From positions 1-40,283 of the forward strand of contig CASFNW010000014.1 of NCBI GenBank assembly GCA_949296245.1: DNA of 40,283 nucleotides, given 5' to 3'. The stretch is from an uncultured bacterium (GTDB lineage: Bacteria > Cyanobacteriota > Vampirovibrionia > Gastranaerophilales > Gastranaerophilaceae). Positions 7,798 through 16,046 of the stretch are shown here, one piece after another (the first letter of the stretch is position 1; each line of letters starts with the position of its first letter). The notes under the pieces are model-generated. The model worked only from the letters and a program-made list of their open reading frames with translations. It was not told the origin of the DNA and ran no database searches. A program made the position numbers and the translations under genes.

Positions 7798-8919
7798 TTA
7801 TCTTGTTTCGTAAATCTGTTTTTGAAGATAGCTGTATTTGGGATAATAGGTTTCAGGGTCTTCTTTTGCCGCTTTAATTTCATCAGAACACTTTACGAAT
7901 AATTCTGCAAGTACAGGGTCAAACTGTGTACCGGCACATCTTTTAATTTCTTCTATTGCTGTTTCATGCGACAGAGCCTGTCTATATGAACGCGTAGATG
8001 TCATAGCATCGTAAGTATCCGCAAGGGCAATTATACGACCCGAAATAGGTATTTCTTCACCTTTAAGCCCTTTCGGATATCCATGTCCGTCCCATCTTTC
8101 ATGGTGGCAGCGCAGCCAGTTAGATACAACTGTCAATTTTTTTATACCCATAAGCATTTTTTCTGCCTGCTCGGGGTGTGATTTCATGACCTCATATTCT
8201 TCGTCCGTAAGTTTTCCGGGTTTGCACAGGATACTTTGAGGGATACCGATTTTACCTATATCATGCAAAAGACCTGCTGTTTCAATTTCTTCAAGCATTG
8301 TATCGTCAAGATTCAGATGTTTTGCAAGTATCAATGAGTACATTGTTACTCTGAGAGAATGACCGTGGGTGTATGGATCTTTTGCATCCAGTGCTGATGC
8401 TATAAGTTTTATGGTTTTATAAAAAAGCTCTCTTAAGTCCTTTAATATAACAGTTTTATTATTAACAAGGTCAAATTTTTGAATCCCTGTATCAATAGTC
8501 AGCTTTAGCTCTTCCGGATCAAAAGGCTTTACAATGTACTGATAAAGATGACAGTCATTGATGGAATCGACTATTGCATCAACATCCAGATGTCCTGTCA
8601 AAAGAATTTTTATAATATCGGGATACTCTCCCGCAACACGTTTTAGAAACTCCGTACCTTCCATCTCGGGCATCTTCTGGTCACTGACAATAAGTGCAAT
8701 CTCATCACCTTTTCCTTCGACAATTTCCAGGGCTTCTTTGCCGTTTGAAGCGGTAAGAATATTATAGTCGTGCCTGAGCGTTCTGCGAAGCAGCTGAAGG
8801 TTGTTTACTTCATCGTCGACAAGCAGAATAGTATGTTTTTCATTTTTCGGATTCAATTGAAGAATTTCGCCTAAACTTTCCTCAAAGGAATCTTCCTTTA
8901 ATAATGCAAAATTGTCCAT
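7798..8919 (-). CDS. Response regulator with HD-GYP domain
   Basis: 373 aa. An N-terminal receiver domain (about 28-145) has the acidic pair DDE (35-37), phospho-acceptor Asp80 (LIVSDQKMPEM), the conserved Thr in LLTGH (106-110) and Lys131 (VKPFD). The C-terminal HD-GYP domain (about 165-350) has THGHS (184-188), HDIGKIGIP (219-227), His248, CHHERWDGHGYPKGL (271-285) and ALADTYDAMTSTRSYR (298-313). HD-GYP domains usually hydrolyse cyclic di-GMP; all metal ligands seem present, so it is probably an active phosphodiesterase switched by phosphorylation. No histidine kinase is adjacent. Given the flagellar operon and pilT in the window, control of motility is a fair guess, not shown. Confidence 0.93.
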   Translation of the reverse strand: MDNFALLKEDSFEESLGEILQLNPKNEKHTILLVDDEVNNLQLLRRTLRHDYNILTASNGKEALEIVEGKGDEIALIVSDQKMPEMEGTEFLKRVAGEYPDIIKILLTGHLDVDAIVDSINDCHLYQYIVKPFDPEELKLTIDTGIQKFDLVNNKTVILKDLRELFYKTIKLIASALDAKDPYTHGHSLRVTMYSLILAKHLNLDDTMLEEIETAGLLHDIGKIGIPQSILCKPGKLTDEEYEVMKSHPEQAEKMLMGIKKLTVVSNWLRCHHERWDGHGYPKGLKGEEIPISGRIIALADTYDAMTSTRSYRQALSHETAIEEIKRCAGTQFDPVLAELFVKCSDEIKAAKEDPETYYPKYSYLQKQIYETR

Positions 8920-8966
8920 ACATACACCATATTACTCTATCTACTTCGACAGTTTCCAATTAAAAC

Positions 8967-8994
8967 TTTATAACTTTTTTTATAAACTTTACAA
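8967..8994 (-). promoter_or_regulatory. Putative promoter of the HD-GYP gene
   Basis: On the minus strand TTGTAA, 16 nt, TATAAA, predicted start near 8960, about 40 nt ahead of the ATG at 8919. The divergent gene at 9093 has a weaker candidate (TTGCAC 9016-9021, 16 nt, TAAATA). Pattern matches only. Confidence 0.45.
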
Positions 8995-9092
8995 AAGTTA
9001 AAAATAAGTTACATCTTGCACATTATATATTATTTTATAAATAATTGAAATACGGTATTTGACGCAATGTATGGAATAAAGGTAAAGATTAT

Positions 9093-9524
9093 ATGTATTT
9101 AAAACAATACGAACATGGAAGAACTTATGTGGCTAAACTCAATTATCAATCAGATTTGTATGAAGAAATAAATAAAATATGTATTGATGAAAATATAAAA
9201 GCAGGCTGGATAAGCATAATCGGTGCAGTATCAAGCCTTAAATTGGGATTTTACAATCAAGAAACAAAAGAGTATATTTATACAACATATGCTTATGATG
9301 AGCCTATGGAAATAGTTTCCTGCACGGGGAATATTTCTTTAAAAGACGGTAAACCGTTCTGTCACTTGCATATAACAGCCGCGGATAAAAAAGGCAGGTG
9401 TATAGGAGGCCATCTTGTTGCAGGTACGGCTGTTTTCGCCGGTGAAGTTATTATTCAGGAGCTTCTTGGTGAAGATTTGGTAAGAGATATTGATGAAGAA
9501 ACCAAACTTTCATTGTGGAAGTAA
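9093..9524 (+). CDS. PPC/DUF296 domain protein
   Basis: 143 aa, one complete PPC (plant and prokaryote conserved) domain. Family features are the early GRTYVAKL strand, AGWISIIGAVSSLKLGFY (about 37-54), MEIVSCTGNISLKDGKPFCHLHITAAD (about 72-98), and GGHLVAGTAVFAGEVII (about 105-121). The histidines of CHLHI and GGHL are the usual metal-binding cluster. In plants the domain accompanies AT-hook DNA-binding motifs; bacterial single-domain versions are trimers with little known function, and there is no DNA-binding motif here. It is divergent from the HD-GYP gene and has no operon partner. Confidence 0.88.
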   Translation: MYLKQYEHGRTYVAKLNYQSDLYEEINKICIDENIKAGWISIIGAVSSLKLGFYNQETKEYIYTTYAYDEPMEIVSCTGNISLKDGKPFCHLHITAADKKGRCIGGHLVAGTAVFAGEVIIQELLGEDLVRDIDEETKLSLWK

Positions 9525-9737
9525 TGTTTTTCATCTGTTCGAGACAATCCCGTTTATACCAGCGGCATCCTTATTGTTGTTATGTATTTTGTTGGCAAAA
9601 ATTGTTTTTTTAATATTAGAAATAATTGTTTGAAAAAATTAGATAATAAAAAAAATAAAAATTAACAAAAAAATAATTGATTTTATCAACCATATTTATA
9701 TATTTTTTGTATTAATCTGCATCGTTTGTAAAGATTA

Positions 9738-9766
9738 TTGAAATTATATGTATTACGAGTTATAAT
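9738..9766 (+). promoter_or_regulatory. Strong sigma-70-type promoter
   Basis: TTGAAA, 17 nt, TATAAT. Predicted start near 9773, leader of about 46 nt with repeated GGAGA sites just before ATG 9819. The remainder of the 294-nt gap 9525-9818 is AT-rich and shows nothing else. Confidence 0.7.
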
Positions 9767-9818
9767 TAAAAGGCTGGAGAGAAAGTGTACTTTAAATAGG
9801 AGAAAGGAGAATAAAACA

Positions 9819-10064
9819 ATGCAAGTAAGTTTTTCCACAAATGCATTATCATGCCAACCTTTAAGAAGTTTTGGAAAATCACAGACGACTCAGCAAAAAG
9901 AAACTCCTTCTAATAGTACTCCTGCTTTTTCTTCAGGTACTATATCCCGTGAAGAATACGACAAACTAAATGCAAAATATGATCTTCTCAGCCGTTTTGC
10001 CGTAGCTCAGGTTGAACAATACAACCAGTTAGCTGCAAAATACAAAGCAATGGTTCAAAAATAA
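9819..10064 (+). CDS. Small SFG-motif protein of unknown function
   Basis: 81 aa from ATG 9819. An upstream in-frame TTG at 9738 lies inside the -35 box, while ATG 9819 follows AGGAGAAAGGAGA, so this start is preferred. Residues 1-45 are rich in Ser, Thr, Gln and Pro and contain RSFGK (16-20); residues 45-79 form an amphipathic helix likely to be a coiled coil (REEYDKLNAKYDLLSRFAV, VEQYNQLAAKY). No signal peptide or membrane segment. The SFG tripeptide near the N-terminus is shared with the proteins at 13718 and 14677. Strong promoter and ribosome site suggest high expression. Function unknown. Confidence 0.8.
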   Translation: MQVSFSTNALSCQPLRSFGKSQTTQQKETPSNSTPAFSSGTISREEYDKLNAKYDLLSRFAVAQVEQYNQLAAKYKAMVQK

Positions 10065-10079
10065 TTTTTAAAATTTTTT

Positions 10080-10457
10080 CTAATTCAGGCTGATATTTTT
10101 CAAATGTTCGATTTGGGGTTTTTCTGTTTTTAAATCTCCGATAACAGAAATTATATCTATGCGGTATTTTTTGTAAGTTTCTTTAGTATTTTTAAGATAA
10201 TATAATCCTGCTTTAAAAATATTTTCGATTTTTGTATGATTTACTGCTTCAAACGGATGACCGAACGCTGTACCTGTACGTGTTTTTACCTCTGCAAAAA
10301 CTATGGTATCTTTGTCTTTTGCAACAATATCAATTTCTGCATAGCGAGAATAGCGGTAATTTTTTTCCAATATTTTATATCCCTGTTTTTCAAGATACTT
10401 TGCTGCTGCCTGTTCCCCAAGTTTTCCTTTTGTTTTGTTCGATGTTGTCTCAGGCAT
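10080..10457 (-). CDS. yraN: YraN/UPF0102 family endonuclease-like protein
   Basis: 125 aa from ATG 10457, which has GGAAG six bases upstream; an in-frame ATG at 10475 would add six residues. The restriction-endonuclease-like fold of UPF0102 is recognised by KGKLGEQAAAKYLEKQGYKIL, then NYRYSRYAEIDIVAKD, the core IVFAEVKTRTGTAFGHP, and the YRIDIISV strand near the end. Glu (GEQ), Asp (EIDIV), Glu and Lys (EVK) make up the predicted nuclease centre. Biochemical role is unproven for the family; links to DNA processing are often suggested. It overlaps the end of the WYL gene upstream by 8 nt, so it is the last gene of that operon. Confidence 0.9.
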   Translation of the reverse strand: MPETTSNKTKGKLGEQAAAKYLEKQGYKILEKNYRYSRYAEIDIVAKDKDTIVFAEVKTRTGTAFGHPFEAVNHTKIENIFKAGLYYLKNTKETYKKYRIDIISVIGDLKTEKPQIEHLKNISLN

Positions 10458-11364
10458 ACATTGCTTCCATTTCATTTATCAGCTCTATAATTCTTTCACG
10501 GCATATTTTCGGATATAAAATTTCACACTTGTCGTAATATCTTAAGAGCCTTCGTATTAAAAGTTCTCTGTCCTCATTTTTATTAGAAATTACTATAAAA
10601 TCGTCTCCTGTTTCCAGAAGAATTTCTCCATTTTTAAGCATATATGATTTAGCCAGTCTGCCTTTAAGTTTGAATAAGACTGAAGAAGGCGATCCTTTGA
10701 TTTGTTTTTGAGGATTTTGTTTTACATCCGTAATATTCTCAAGCACAAATTCTTTGTAATCGTTATCTTTTGGGTCATATGCTATCAATACACTCTTTCC
10801 TTTTTTATAAACAACTTTTAACGGCACAATCTTATATAAATTGTTTTTGTTATTTAATTGATAGTTTTTATATTTCAGTTCAAGTCCAAGACCATCATTG
10901 CAGTATTTTTCGAATTTTTTTACATTTTCATCTTTTACAGACAGTGACTTTTTAGGAACATAAGGTTTTATTGTATTTGTTCTTACACAATCAAGAATCT
11001 GCTTTGGAAAACAGCGTTCTATAATCTGCAAAGATTCTTCTATATTATTTTTAAAACCTTCATGCCCTATTGTATCTATATACTTTCTGATAAATAGCAT
11101 TAATGACAAATCCTTTTTATCAAAATCTATACTCTCTATACTCCTTTTTATAAAATACTTTCCGTCAATTTTGTCTATATCTATATTTAATAATTTCAAA
11201 GTATTTAAATATTTAAGAACAAGTTCCTTCCTGTAAAGATAGTTAGTGGATAATTCCAGATACCGGAGCATTTCATCCGGAGAAAGAGGGCGTTTTGTCA
11301 GTTCTTTCAGTATTTCTAACACTCTGTATCCGGCATTGGAAATTTTAGTATTTTTCATTTTCAT
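10450..11364 (-). CDS. WYL-domain transcriptional regulator (second of a pair)
   Basis: 304 aa. N-terminal helix-turn-helix region begins ISNAGYRVLEILKELTKRPL (8-27), and the WYL-like domain covers about 160-215 (KIVPLKVVYKKGKSVLIAYD at 178-197, then EFVLENITDV), followed by a C-terminal extension. The canonical W-Y-L triad is degenerate (V-L-I-A-Y). WYL proteins sense a ligand, in some cases nucleic acid, and control transcription. It overlaps the upstream WYL gene by 20 nt, and both begin with the pattern IS-x-x-GYR, so they are tandem paralogs. The layout recalls the PafB/PafC type of paired WYL regulators. Target genes unknown. Confidence 0.82.
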   Translation of the reverse strand: MKMKNTKISNAGYRVLEILKELTKRPLSPDEMLRYLELSTNYLYRKELVLKYLNTLKLLNIDIDKIDGKYFIKRSIESIDFDKKDLSLMLFIRKYIDTIGHEGFKNNIEESLQIIERCFPKQILDCVRTNTIKPYVPKKSLSVKDENVKKFEKYCNDGLGLELKYKNYQLNNKNNLYKIVPLKVVYKKGKSVLIAYDPKDNDYKEFVLENITDVKQNPQKQIKGSPSSVLFKLKGRLAKSYMLKNGEILLETGDDFIVISNKNEDRELLIRRLLRYYDKCEILYPKICRERIIELINEMEAMYA

Positions 11365-12331
11365 ACCCCGCTTTGATATTTTTGAGATGTTCTTTTAACT
11401 CTGCCTTTGCAGACTCAGGAGAAATAATCAAACAATCTGTTCCGTATGAAAGTATTCTTTGAAAAAAGTTGAATTTGTTAGAAACTTCAGCACTTATTGT
11501 AAGAGTATATTCACTGTTTTTATCTTCATACTTAACGGTTTCTTCTTTATTTTCGCTGTACATTAAGGCGCTGTATCCCTTTAATTTATATAATACTGTT
11601 TCTACAGTTTTTTTAAATTCTATATTTTTCTCAGATGCAGAGTATACGGTTATAAGATTTACGCTTTTTATCCTGTCTACTCTTAAATAAGCAAACTCAT
11701 TATACTTTTTGGAATAGCCCCACACATATAGTTTTTCACTTTCAAATGTTAAATATTCGGGAATAAAATCAAAATTTTCTTTTTTATTCTCTGGTGAATC
11801 ATAACAAATATTTACAGGCTTTTTAATCCTTGCATAAATCACCAGTTCATTTAATATATCGTAGTTTATCTCAGCAAGCGGATGTTTGTATATCAAAAGA
11901 TTTTTTGTTTCTTCATCCGGCGCAAGACTTGCTGCTTTTATATAAAAATTGTTCAGATAAATTAAAAGATATAAATCCTGAAATGTAACAATGCTCTCTC
12001 TTAAAGATTGGAGCGCTTCAATATTTGATAAAGAAAATTGCAAATTAAAAGGATGTGATTTTAAAACATATCTGTTTAAAGTTCTCTGAGAAGGTCTGCT
12101 TATTAAACAGCCTGCTTTCTTAAGAGTATTGATTGTGATTGTTACAGTATCTTTTGAGATATCATCTTTTAAAATCGGATCTTTTGAAAAAAGCTCTAAA
12201 ATCTCATCTCTGGTTCTCGGCAATTCCATAAGCTTAAACAGCACAAATAATGCACGATAACCTGTTTTGCTGATATTATTATCGGGCGCAAGACGTTTTT
12301 CCCTCTCAGGCTTCATATTCCTCACACGCAT
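11345..12331 (-). CDS. WYL-domain transcriptional regulator (first of a pair)
   Basis: 328 aa. N-terminal winged-helix region (about 20-95, ISKTGYRALFVLFKLMELPRT at 19-39), a helical middle, and a clear WYL domain at about 158-225: LTFESEKLYVWGYSKKYNEF (194-213) and YLRVDRI (215-221) match the usual 'WYLxGYxxxxxxxRxFRLDRI' line. The C-terminal 100 residues fit the WCX extension. It starts 5 nt after the activase-related gene stop; no clear ribosome site is seen at ATG 12331, and an ATG six codons in has GAGG only three bases away, so the start is uncertain. Paralogous to the next gene. Confidence 0.87.
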   Translation of the reverse strand: MRVRNMKPEREKRLAPDNNISKTGYRALFVLFKLMELPRTRDEILELFSKDPILKDDISKDTVTITINTLKKAGCLISRPSQRTLNRYVLKSHPFNLQFSLSNIEALQSLRESIVTFQDLYLLIYLNNFYIKAASLAPDEETKNLLIYKHPLAEINYDILNELVIYARIKKPVNICYDSPENKKENFDFIPEYLTFESEKLYVWGYSKKYNEFAYLRVDRIKSVNLITVYSASEKNIEFKKTVETVLYKLKGYSALMYSENKEETVKYEDKNSEYTLTISAEVSNKFNFFQRILSYGTDCLIISPESAKAELKEHLKNIKAGYENEKY

Positions 12332-12336
12332 TTATA

Positions 12337-13401
12337 TTACTTTTTTGAAATTTTTATTTCCGGTTCCAAAGAAATTTTGGTTTCTTCTTTAATATCAATT
12401 TTATTTATAATACTTGCACGTTTTTTACGGAAAAGCATATCAGTAAAAGCTTCAATTCTTGTAACAAAACCGGCCTCTCCTGTCTGTTCATCTACAGAAA
12501 GATTTAAAACCGGTTTGTTGAATTTTCTTGCAGCACGTGAAATTCTTTCTACCATAATAGAGTCAGGACCACAGCCAAAAGCATTGATAGTAATTATTCC
12601 GTCAATGTTATTATCCTGCAGGTAATGACCGGCAGCGCCTGTCATTTCATATTCATTTGCCCAGTAAAGTTTGGAATCCATAGAACAAATGCCTTCTTTT
12701 AATTGTTCGATAGAAAGCTGTTCCGCTGTGTAAGTTTTTACATCAAGCTTTTCAAGTTTGTCAAAAATCTTCATTGAAATTCTTTCATCATAAAGATTGT
12801 AATTATGAGCAAGAATTGCAACAGAAATGGGATAAGATTTTTGATTATTTGTAATTACAACCTGGCCTTTTTTTGCATAGCTCAATGCCTTTTCAAAAGA
12901 CAAACCGGAATTTAGCATGATTTTAAAATTATTCATTACTTTCCAGCCTTCTTTGGAAGCTTTTTTAATTTTCTTTTCGTCTGTTATTCCAAAAGGAGCA
13001 GCAGCTTCTTTTAAAAATTCGTACAAACCTTGATTCTTGGCAGATTTGTCAAGAGTAGCATCTATAATTGTGAAATCTTTTTTTACAACATTTTTTATTA
13101 AATCAGGAAGTCCTCTGATTTTTGAGCAGTTGTAAATTTTGTGGTCAATTGACTGAATAGAAGGTATAAAAATTTTGTCTACACCTTTTTCAAGCAAATT
13201 AAGAATATGTCCGACGTATACTTTTATCGGCAGACATGTCTCTGAAACAACAAGAGCAGACCCGGATGACATGGTTTGTTTTGTTGTTTTATCTGAAATT
13301 ACAATTTCTATACCCAAATCTTCAAAAAAACCATACCAGAACGGAAAATAATTATAATATGACATGGCTCTGGGGATACCTATTTGCATTGCTTCGGACA
13401 T
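12337..13401 (-). CDS. 2-hydroxyacyl-CoA dehydratase activase-related protein (DUF2229)
   Basis: 354 aa from ATG 13401, which follows AAAGGAA; an in-frame start 33 nt earlier lacks a ribosome site. Family signature: IGIPRAMSYYNYFPFWYGFFEDLGIEIVISDKT (7-39), VSETCLPIKVYVGHILNLL (52-70) and IFIPSI, then a second half with NAFGCGPDS and an LNLSVDEQTGEAGFVTRIEAF stretch. Such proteins usually accompany or are fused to the ATPase (BcrAD/HgdC type) that activates an Fe-S dehydratase with ATP-driven electron transfer. The ATPase half is not here, so it acts alone or with a distant partner. Several conserved cysteines (Cys56, NCSK, GCGPD) could bind an Fe-S cluster. First gene of an operon with two WYL regulators and yraN. 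Confidence 0.82.
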   Translation of the reverse strand: MSEAMQIGIPRAMSYYNYFPFWYGFFEDLGIEIVISDKTTKQTMSSGSALVVSETCLPIKVYVGHILNLLEKGVDKIFIPSIQSIDHKIYNCSKIRGLPDLIKNVVKKDFTIIDATLDKSAKNQGLYEFLKEAAAPFGITDEKKIKKASKEGWKVMNNFKIMLNSGLSFEKALSYAKKGQVVITNNQKSYPISVAILAHNYNLYDERISMKIFDKLEKLDVKTYTAEQLSIEQLKEGICSMDSKLYWANEYEMTGAAGHYLQDNNIDGIITINAFGCGPDSIMVERISRAARKFNKPVLNLSVDEQTGEAGFVTRIEAFTDMLFRKKRASIINKIDIKEETKISLEPEIKISKK

Positions 13402-13717
13402 CAATTTTTCCTTTATTAATTTATTAATCAACACTTACTATTCAGGATTATTATAAATCAAAAAAAAAGTTTTTTGCTAAGGGTGATTTTGTTTAACATT
13501 TTTCAACAAATTTAAAAAAGCCTGAAACACTACAAAAATAGTAGTTATAAGTAGATTTTTTGCCTGCTGCATTCTTAACATTACTTAATAAAATAGCAAA
13601 AAAATAAGTGTAAAGGGTACACATATTTGTTAATATATGTTAAAATATTCGTTACCAGTTAGCAATTTTCATCACTGTTTTGCTTTAACTATTTATGTAG
13701 ACCTTGGTAGGGAAGAA
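13402..13717. other. AT-rich divergent intergenic region
   Basis: A 316-nt gap between the minus-strand activase-related operon and the plus-strand SFG pair. It holds a TATAAT-like box on the minus strand (13450-13455) with a poor -35 at 19-nt distance, and the GGGAAG ribosome site of the next gene. No ORF, repeat or RNA gene is visible. Confidence 0.5.
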
Positions 13718-14677
13718 ATGAAGTTACAACAATTAAATTACACTAGTATTAATAGTAAAAATACGGAGTATGACCGACGACAGAAGAAAAATCCTTCTTT
13801 CGGCAATTTTGCTGTCGGCTTAGCTTCTTTTATAGAAAATAATGGTTTTCTGGGAGAGTTTTTAACAATCGATACAGTCGGTATGATGACTCCCCGTACT
13901 ATTCAAGGCTATGCAAGAAATAGCGAAGAACTCGGTCATCTTAATTACAAAGCCGGCAGAGAAGAGCTTGTAAGAGAACTGTTATCCGGACCTTCTTTCT
14001 TCTATGTTCCGCTTGCTGTTATTACTCTTGCGGGTCTTTTAAGAGGTAAAGCAGCAAAAGTACAAACAAAAGTTCTTGAAAACTTTAAATCTTTAATGAA
14101 AAAAACATCTGTTAATCTCAAGGATGCAAATACTACTAAAAATAATTTTGTTGATACTGTAATAAATAAAGCTTTTAGTGATTATAAAAATGAAAAAGAG
14201 CTTGTTGACAAACTCAAAGCATTAATGAAACAGAATCTTCAAAAAGGTGCCAAAAAATCTGACATAAGAAAAGAAGCCGATAAGGTAATCACAAAATTAA
14301 ACAAAGCAAACGGCAGATTTCTTGATAATGCAAGCACTATTAAGCTTGGAGAACAAGCGCAATACAATATAAAAGATTTCTTTAAAGATATGTCTAATTA
14401 TCTGGATGATTTTACAAAAAAATCATTGAAAACGAATAAATCAGCAGCAGAATTTGTAGAACAATTCCACAAAAAAGCTAAAGATTTAAGAAACATAACA
14501 AATATTTTGGCTGTGGGTGCATTGTCTGCATTTTTGATGTTAGTACCAAAGCTATATCAAACATCTAAAAAATTCCCCGGAAAAGACGGTTTGAATACCG
14601 GTGAAGCGAATGATACCAACAATACTGCTCAAGCAGTACAGACTCCTGAAAAAAATCAAGTAAAGGAGGCTGTGTAA
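13718..14677 (+). CDS. SFG-motif membrane protein, unknown function
   Basis: 319 aa from ATG 13718, after AGGGAAGAA; an earlier in-frame ATG adds 27 residues without a ribosome site. Layout: N-terminal polar stretch with NPSFGNF (25-31), a weakly hydrophobic region, REELVRE (81-87), a membrane segment at about 92-110 (FFYVPLAVITLAGLL), a long charged helical middle (about 111-260, probably coiled coil), a second membrane segment at about 263-281 (LAVGALSAFLMLVPKL), and a polar tail. There is no cleavable signal peptide. Stop and next start overlap (TAATG), so its product is made together with the following protein, which has the same layout. I do not recognise a known family. Confidence 0.82.
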   Translation: MKLQQLNYTSINSKNTEYDRRQKKNPSFGNFAVGLASFIENNGFLGEFLTIDTVGMMTPRTIQGYARNSEELGHLNYKAGREELVRELLSGPSFFYVPLAVITLAGLLRGKAAKVQTKVLENFKSLMKKTSVNLKDANTTKNNFVDTVINKAFSDYKNEKELVDKLKALMKQNLQKGAKKSDIRKEADKVITKLNKANGRFLDNASTIKLGEQAQYNIKDFFKDMSNYLDDFTKKSLKTNKSAAEFVEQFHKKAKDLRNITNILAVGALSAFLMLVPKLYQTSKKFPGKDGLNTGEANDTNNTAQAVQTPEKNQVKEAV

Positions 14678-15693
14678 TGAAAATACAAGCATACTCTAAT
14701 GCACAATCTTATGCAGCTTCTAAAGCAAACCATAATACTTCATTTGGTGCTGCACCAAACGCAAGCACTGCCAGAAAAATATTTGAAAGTGTTGGTGATG
14801 CTTGCAATATAGAAGCAAACGGTTCTTTAACAAGACTTATGTTCTTCATTGTTGGTACATTGTTTATGTTAGGCGGAAGATTCGTTAAATCACGTGACAA
14901 TGATGAAAGACGAGAAGTTATTACCCGTGATGTTCCGGCTGTAGCCTTATCTGCAGCAGGTGCACCATTGATAAACAAAGCTGTAGCATATGCAGTATCA
15001 AAAAAATCCGGTGTTCCTATTGTTACGCTTGGTGATGCAGATGCTCCTCTTTTTAAATTCGGTAAGGACAAAACAACCGGTGATTACCGTTACAAAATAG
15101 GCAGACAGGGCGCTTTGCTCAGTTCTAATTTCACTTCACAAAAACAGATTATTGACTGGTATTCAGATTTTGCGTCTATGGACAATGCTCTTGTTAACTT
15201 TTCCGAAACCGTTAACAAACATGGCGGCAATCTAAGAAAAGTCTTTAAAAGACTTGGTTTTACCGATAAATTGAACTCTATCACAGATGCAACAAAAAAT
15301 ACTGATATATTGAATGCTCTAAAGCAGTCACAGGCAAACGGTTCTCAAGCTTTTAATGATTTAGAAACAGCATTTAAAGCACTTGGCAAGGACAATGCTC
15401 TTTTAAAATTTGCTAAAAAATCCCAGGCTTATGTAAAACTCGGCGGTATAGGATTTATGGCTGCATTGCTCGGTTATTTTCTGCCGCATTTAAACATCAT
15501 TACTACTAAGAAAAAATACCAGAAAAAACTTGATGAAGGAAAAATTTCTCAAGAAGAGTTCCAAAAAAGAATGATGAGAACATCTCCTGTATTTCGTGTT
15601 TCATCAGGTGTTTTGAGTTTTCATAACAAATCGGCTATAAAAACTTTCAAAAACCTCTTGAGTATGGCAGAACCTTCTTCTCATTTTGAATAA
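14677..15693 (+). CDS. SFG-motif membrane protein, unknown function (distant paralog of the previous)
   Basis: 338 aa. N-terminal polar stretch with NTSFGAA (20-26), membrane segment at about 52-70 (LTRLMFFIVGTLFMLGGRF), then ERREVITRD (77-85) and a hydrophobic stretch, a long middle domain, and a membrane segment at about 254-272 (LGGIGFMAALLGYFLPHL) followed by basic TTKKKYQKK. The R-E-x-[LI]-x-R-[DE] line and the G...P.L...KK membrane exit recur in the gene before, at matching places. The two are coupled by a one-base overlap and probably form a complex in the membrane. Function unknown; no catalytic motif seen. Confidence 0.82.
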   Translation: MKIQAYSNAQSYAASKANHNTSFGAAPNASTARKIFESVGDACNIEANGSLTRLMFFIVGTLFMLGGRFVKSRDNDERREVITRDVPAVALSAAGAPLINKAVAYAVSKKSGVPIVTLGDADAPLFKFGKDKTTGDYRYKIGRQGALLSSNFTSQKQIIDWYSDFASMDNALVNFSETVNKHGGNLRKVFKRLGFTDKLNSITDATKNTDILNALKQSQANGSQAFNDLETAFKALGKDNALLKFAKKSQAYVKLGGIGFMAALLGYFLPHLNIITTKKKYQKKLDEGKISQEEFQKRMMRTSPVFRVSSGVLSFHNKSAIKTFKNLLSMAEPSSHFE

Positions 15694-15733
15694 TCGAAAA
15701 CAAACAGATACAGACAGAGGCTGCTGTGTTTTT

Positions 15734-15976
15734 TCAGAATTTCATCTGCTGGATTTCGATTTCTTCTATATCACAGAGTGCATTGGCTATCTCAATTGCT
15801 TTTATGTCATCAATGATTTCCAAAAGAATCAATCCTTTTGGAGAACACTGGCCGTTGATTTCTTCGTGCAGACCTATTCTTGTTTTTATTACACAACCGA
15901 AATTTGTTAATATTTCCTGTACATACAGGGCATTTTGCAATCTGTTATTAACTTTGATACCTATTATTGTTGTCAT
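15734..15976 (-). CDS. TM1266-type putative iron-only hydrogenase system regulator
   Basis: 80 aa, ACT-like fold. The pattern TIIGIKVNNRLQNALYVQEI, GCVIKTRIGLHE and CSPKGLILLEI matches the small family annotated as iron-only hydrogenase system regulator. These proteins are usually encoded with [FeFe]-hydrogenase maturation genes; none is in this window. Ribosome site AGGAAC precedes the ATG. It is convergent with the SFG pair and downstream of hsp20. The direct function is unproven; its presence hints that the cell has an [FeFe] hydrogenase. Confidence 0.8.
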   Translation of the reverse strand: MTTIIGIKVNNRLQNALYVQEILTNFGCVIKTRIGLHEEINGQCSPKGLILLEIIDDIKAIEIANALCDIEEIEIQQMKF

Positions 15977-16004
15977 AAAAATTGTTCCTGATTCTTAATA
16001 TAAT

Positions 16005-16036
16005 CAACCCGCACATCAGTATCAGTACGGGTTGAA
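16005..16036 (-). terminator. Inverted repeat between hsp20 and the TM1266 gene
   Basis: Perfect 8-bp stem TCAACCCG (16005-16012) / CGGGTTGA (16029-16036), extendable past one mismatch. It lies right after the hsp20 stop and ahead of the TM1266 gene. The T-run is weak, so it may be a terminator or a leader hairpin. Confidence 0.45.
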
Positions 16037-16046
16037 AAATAATTCG

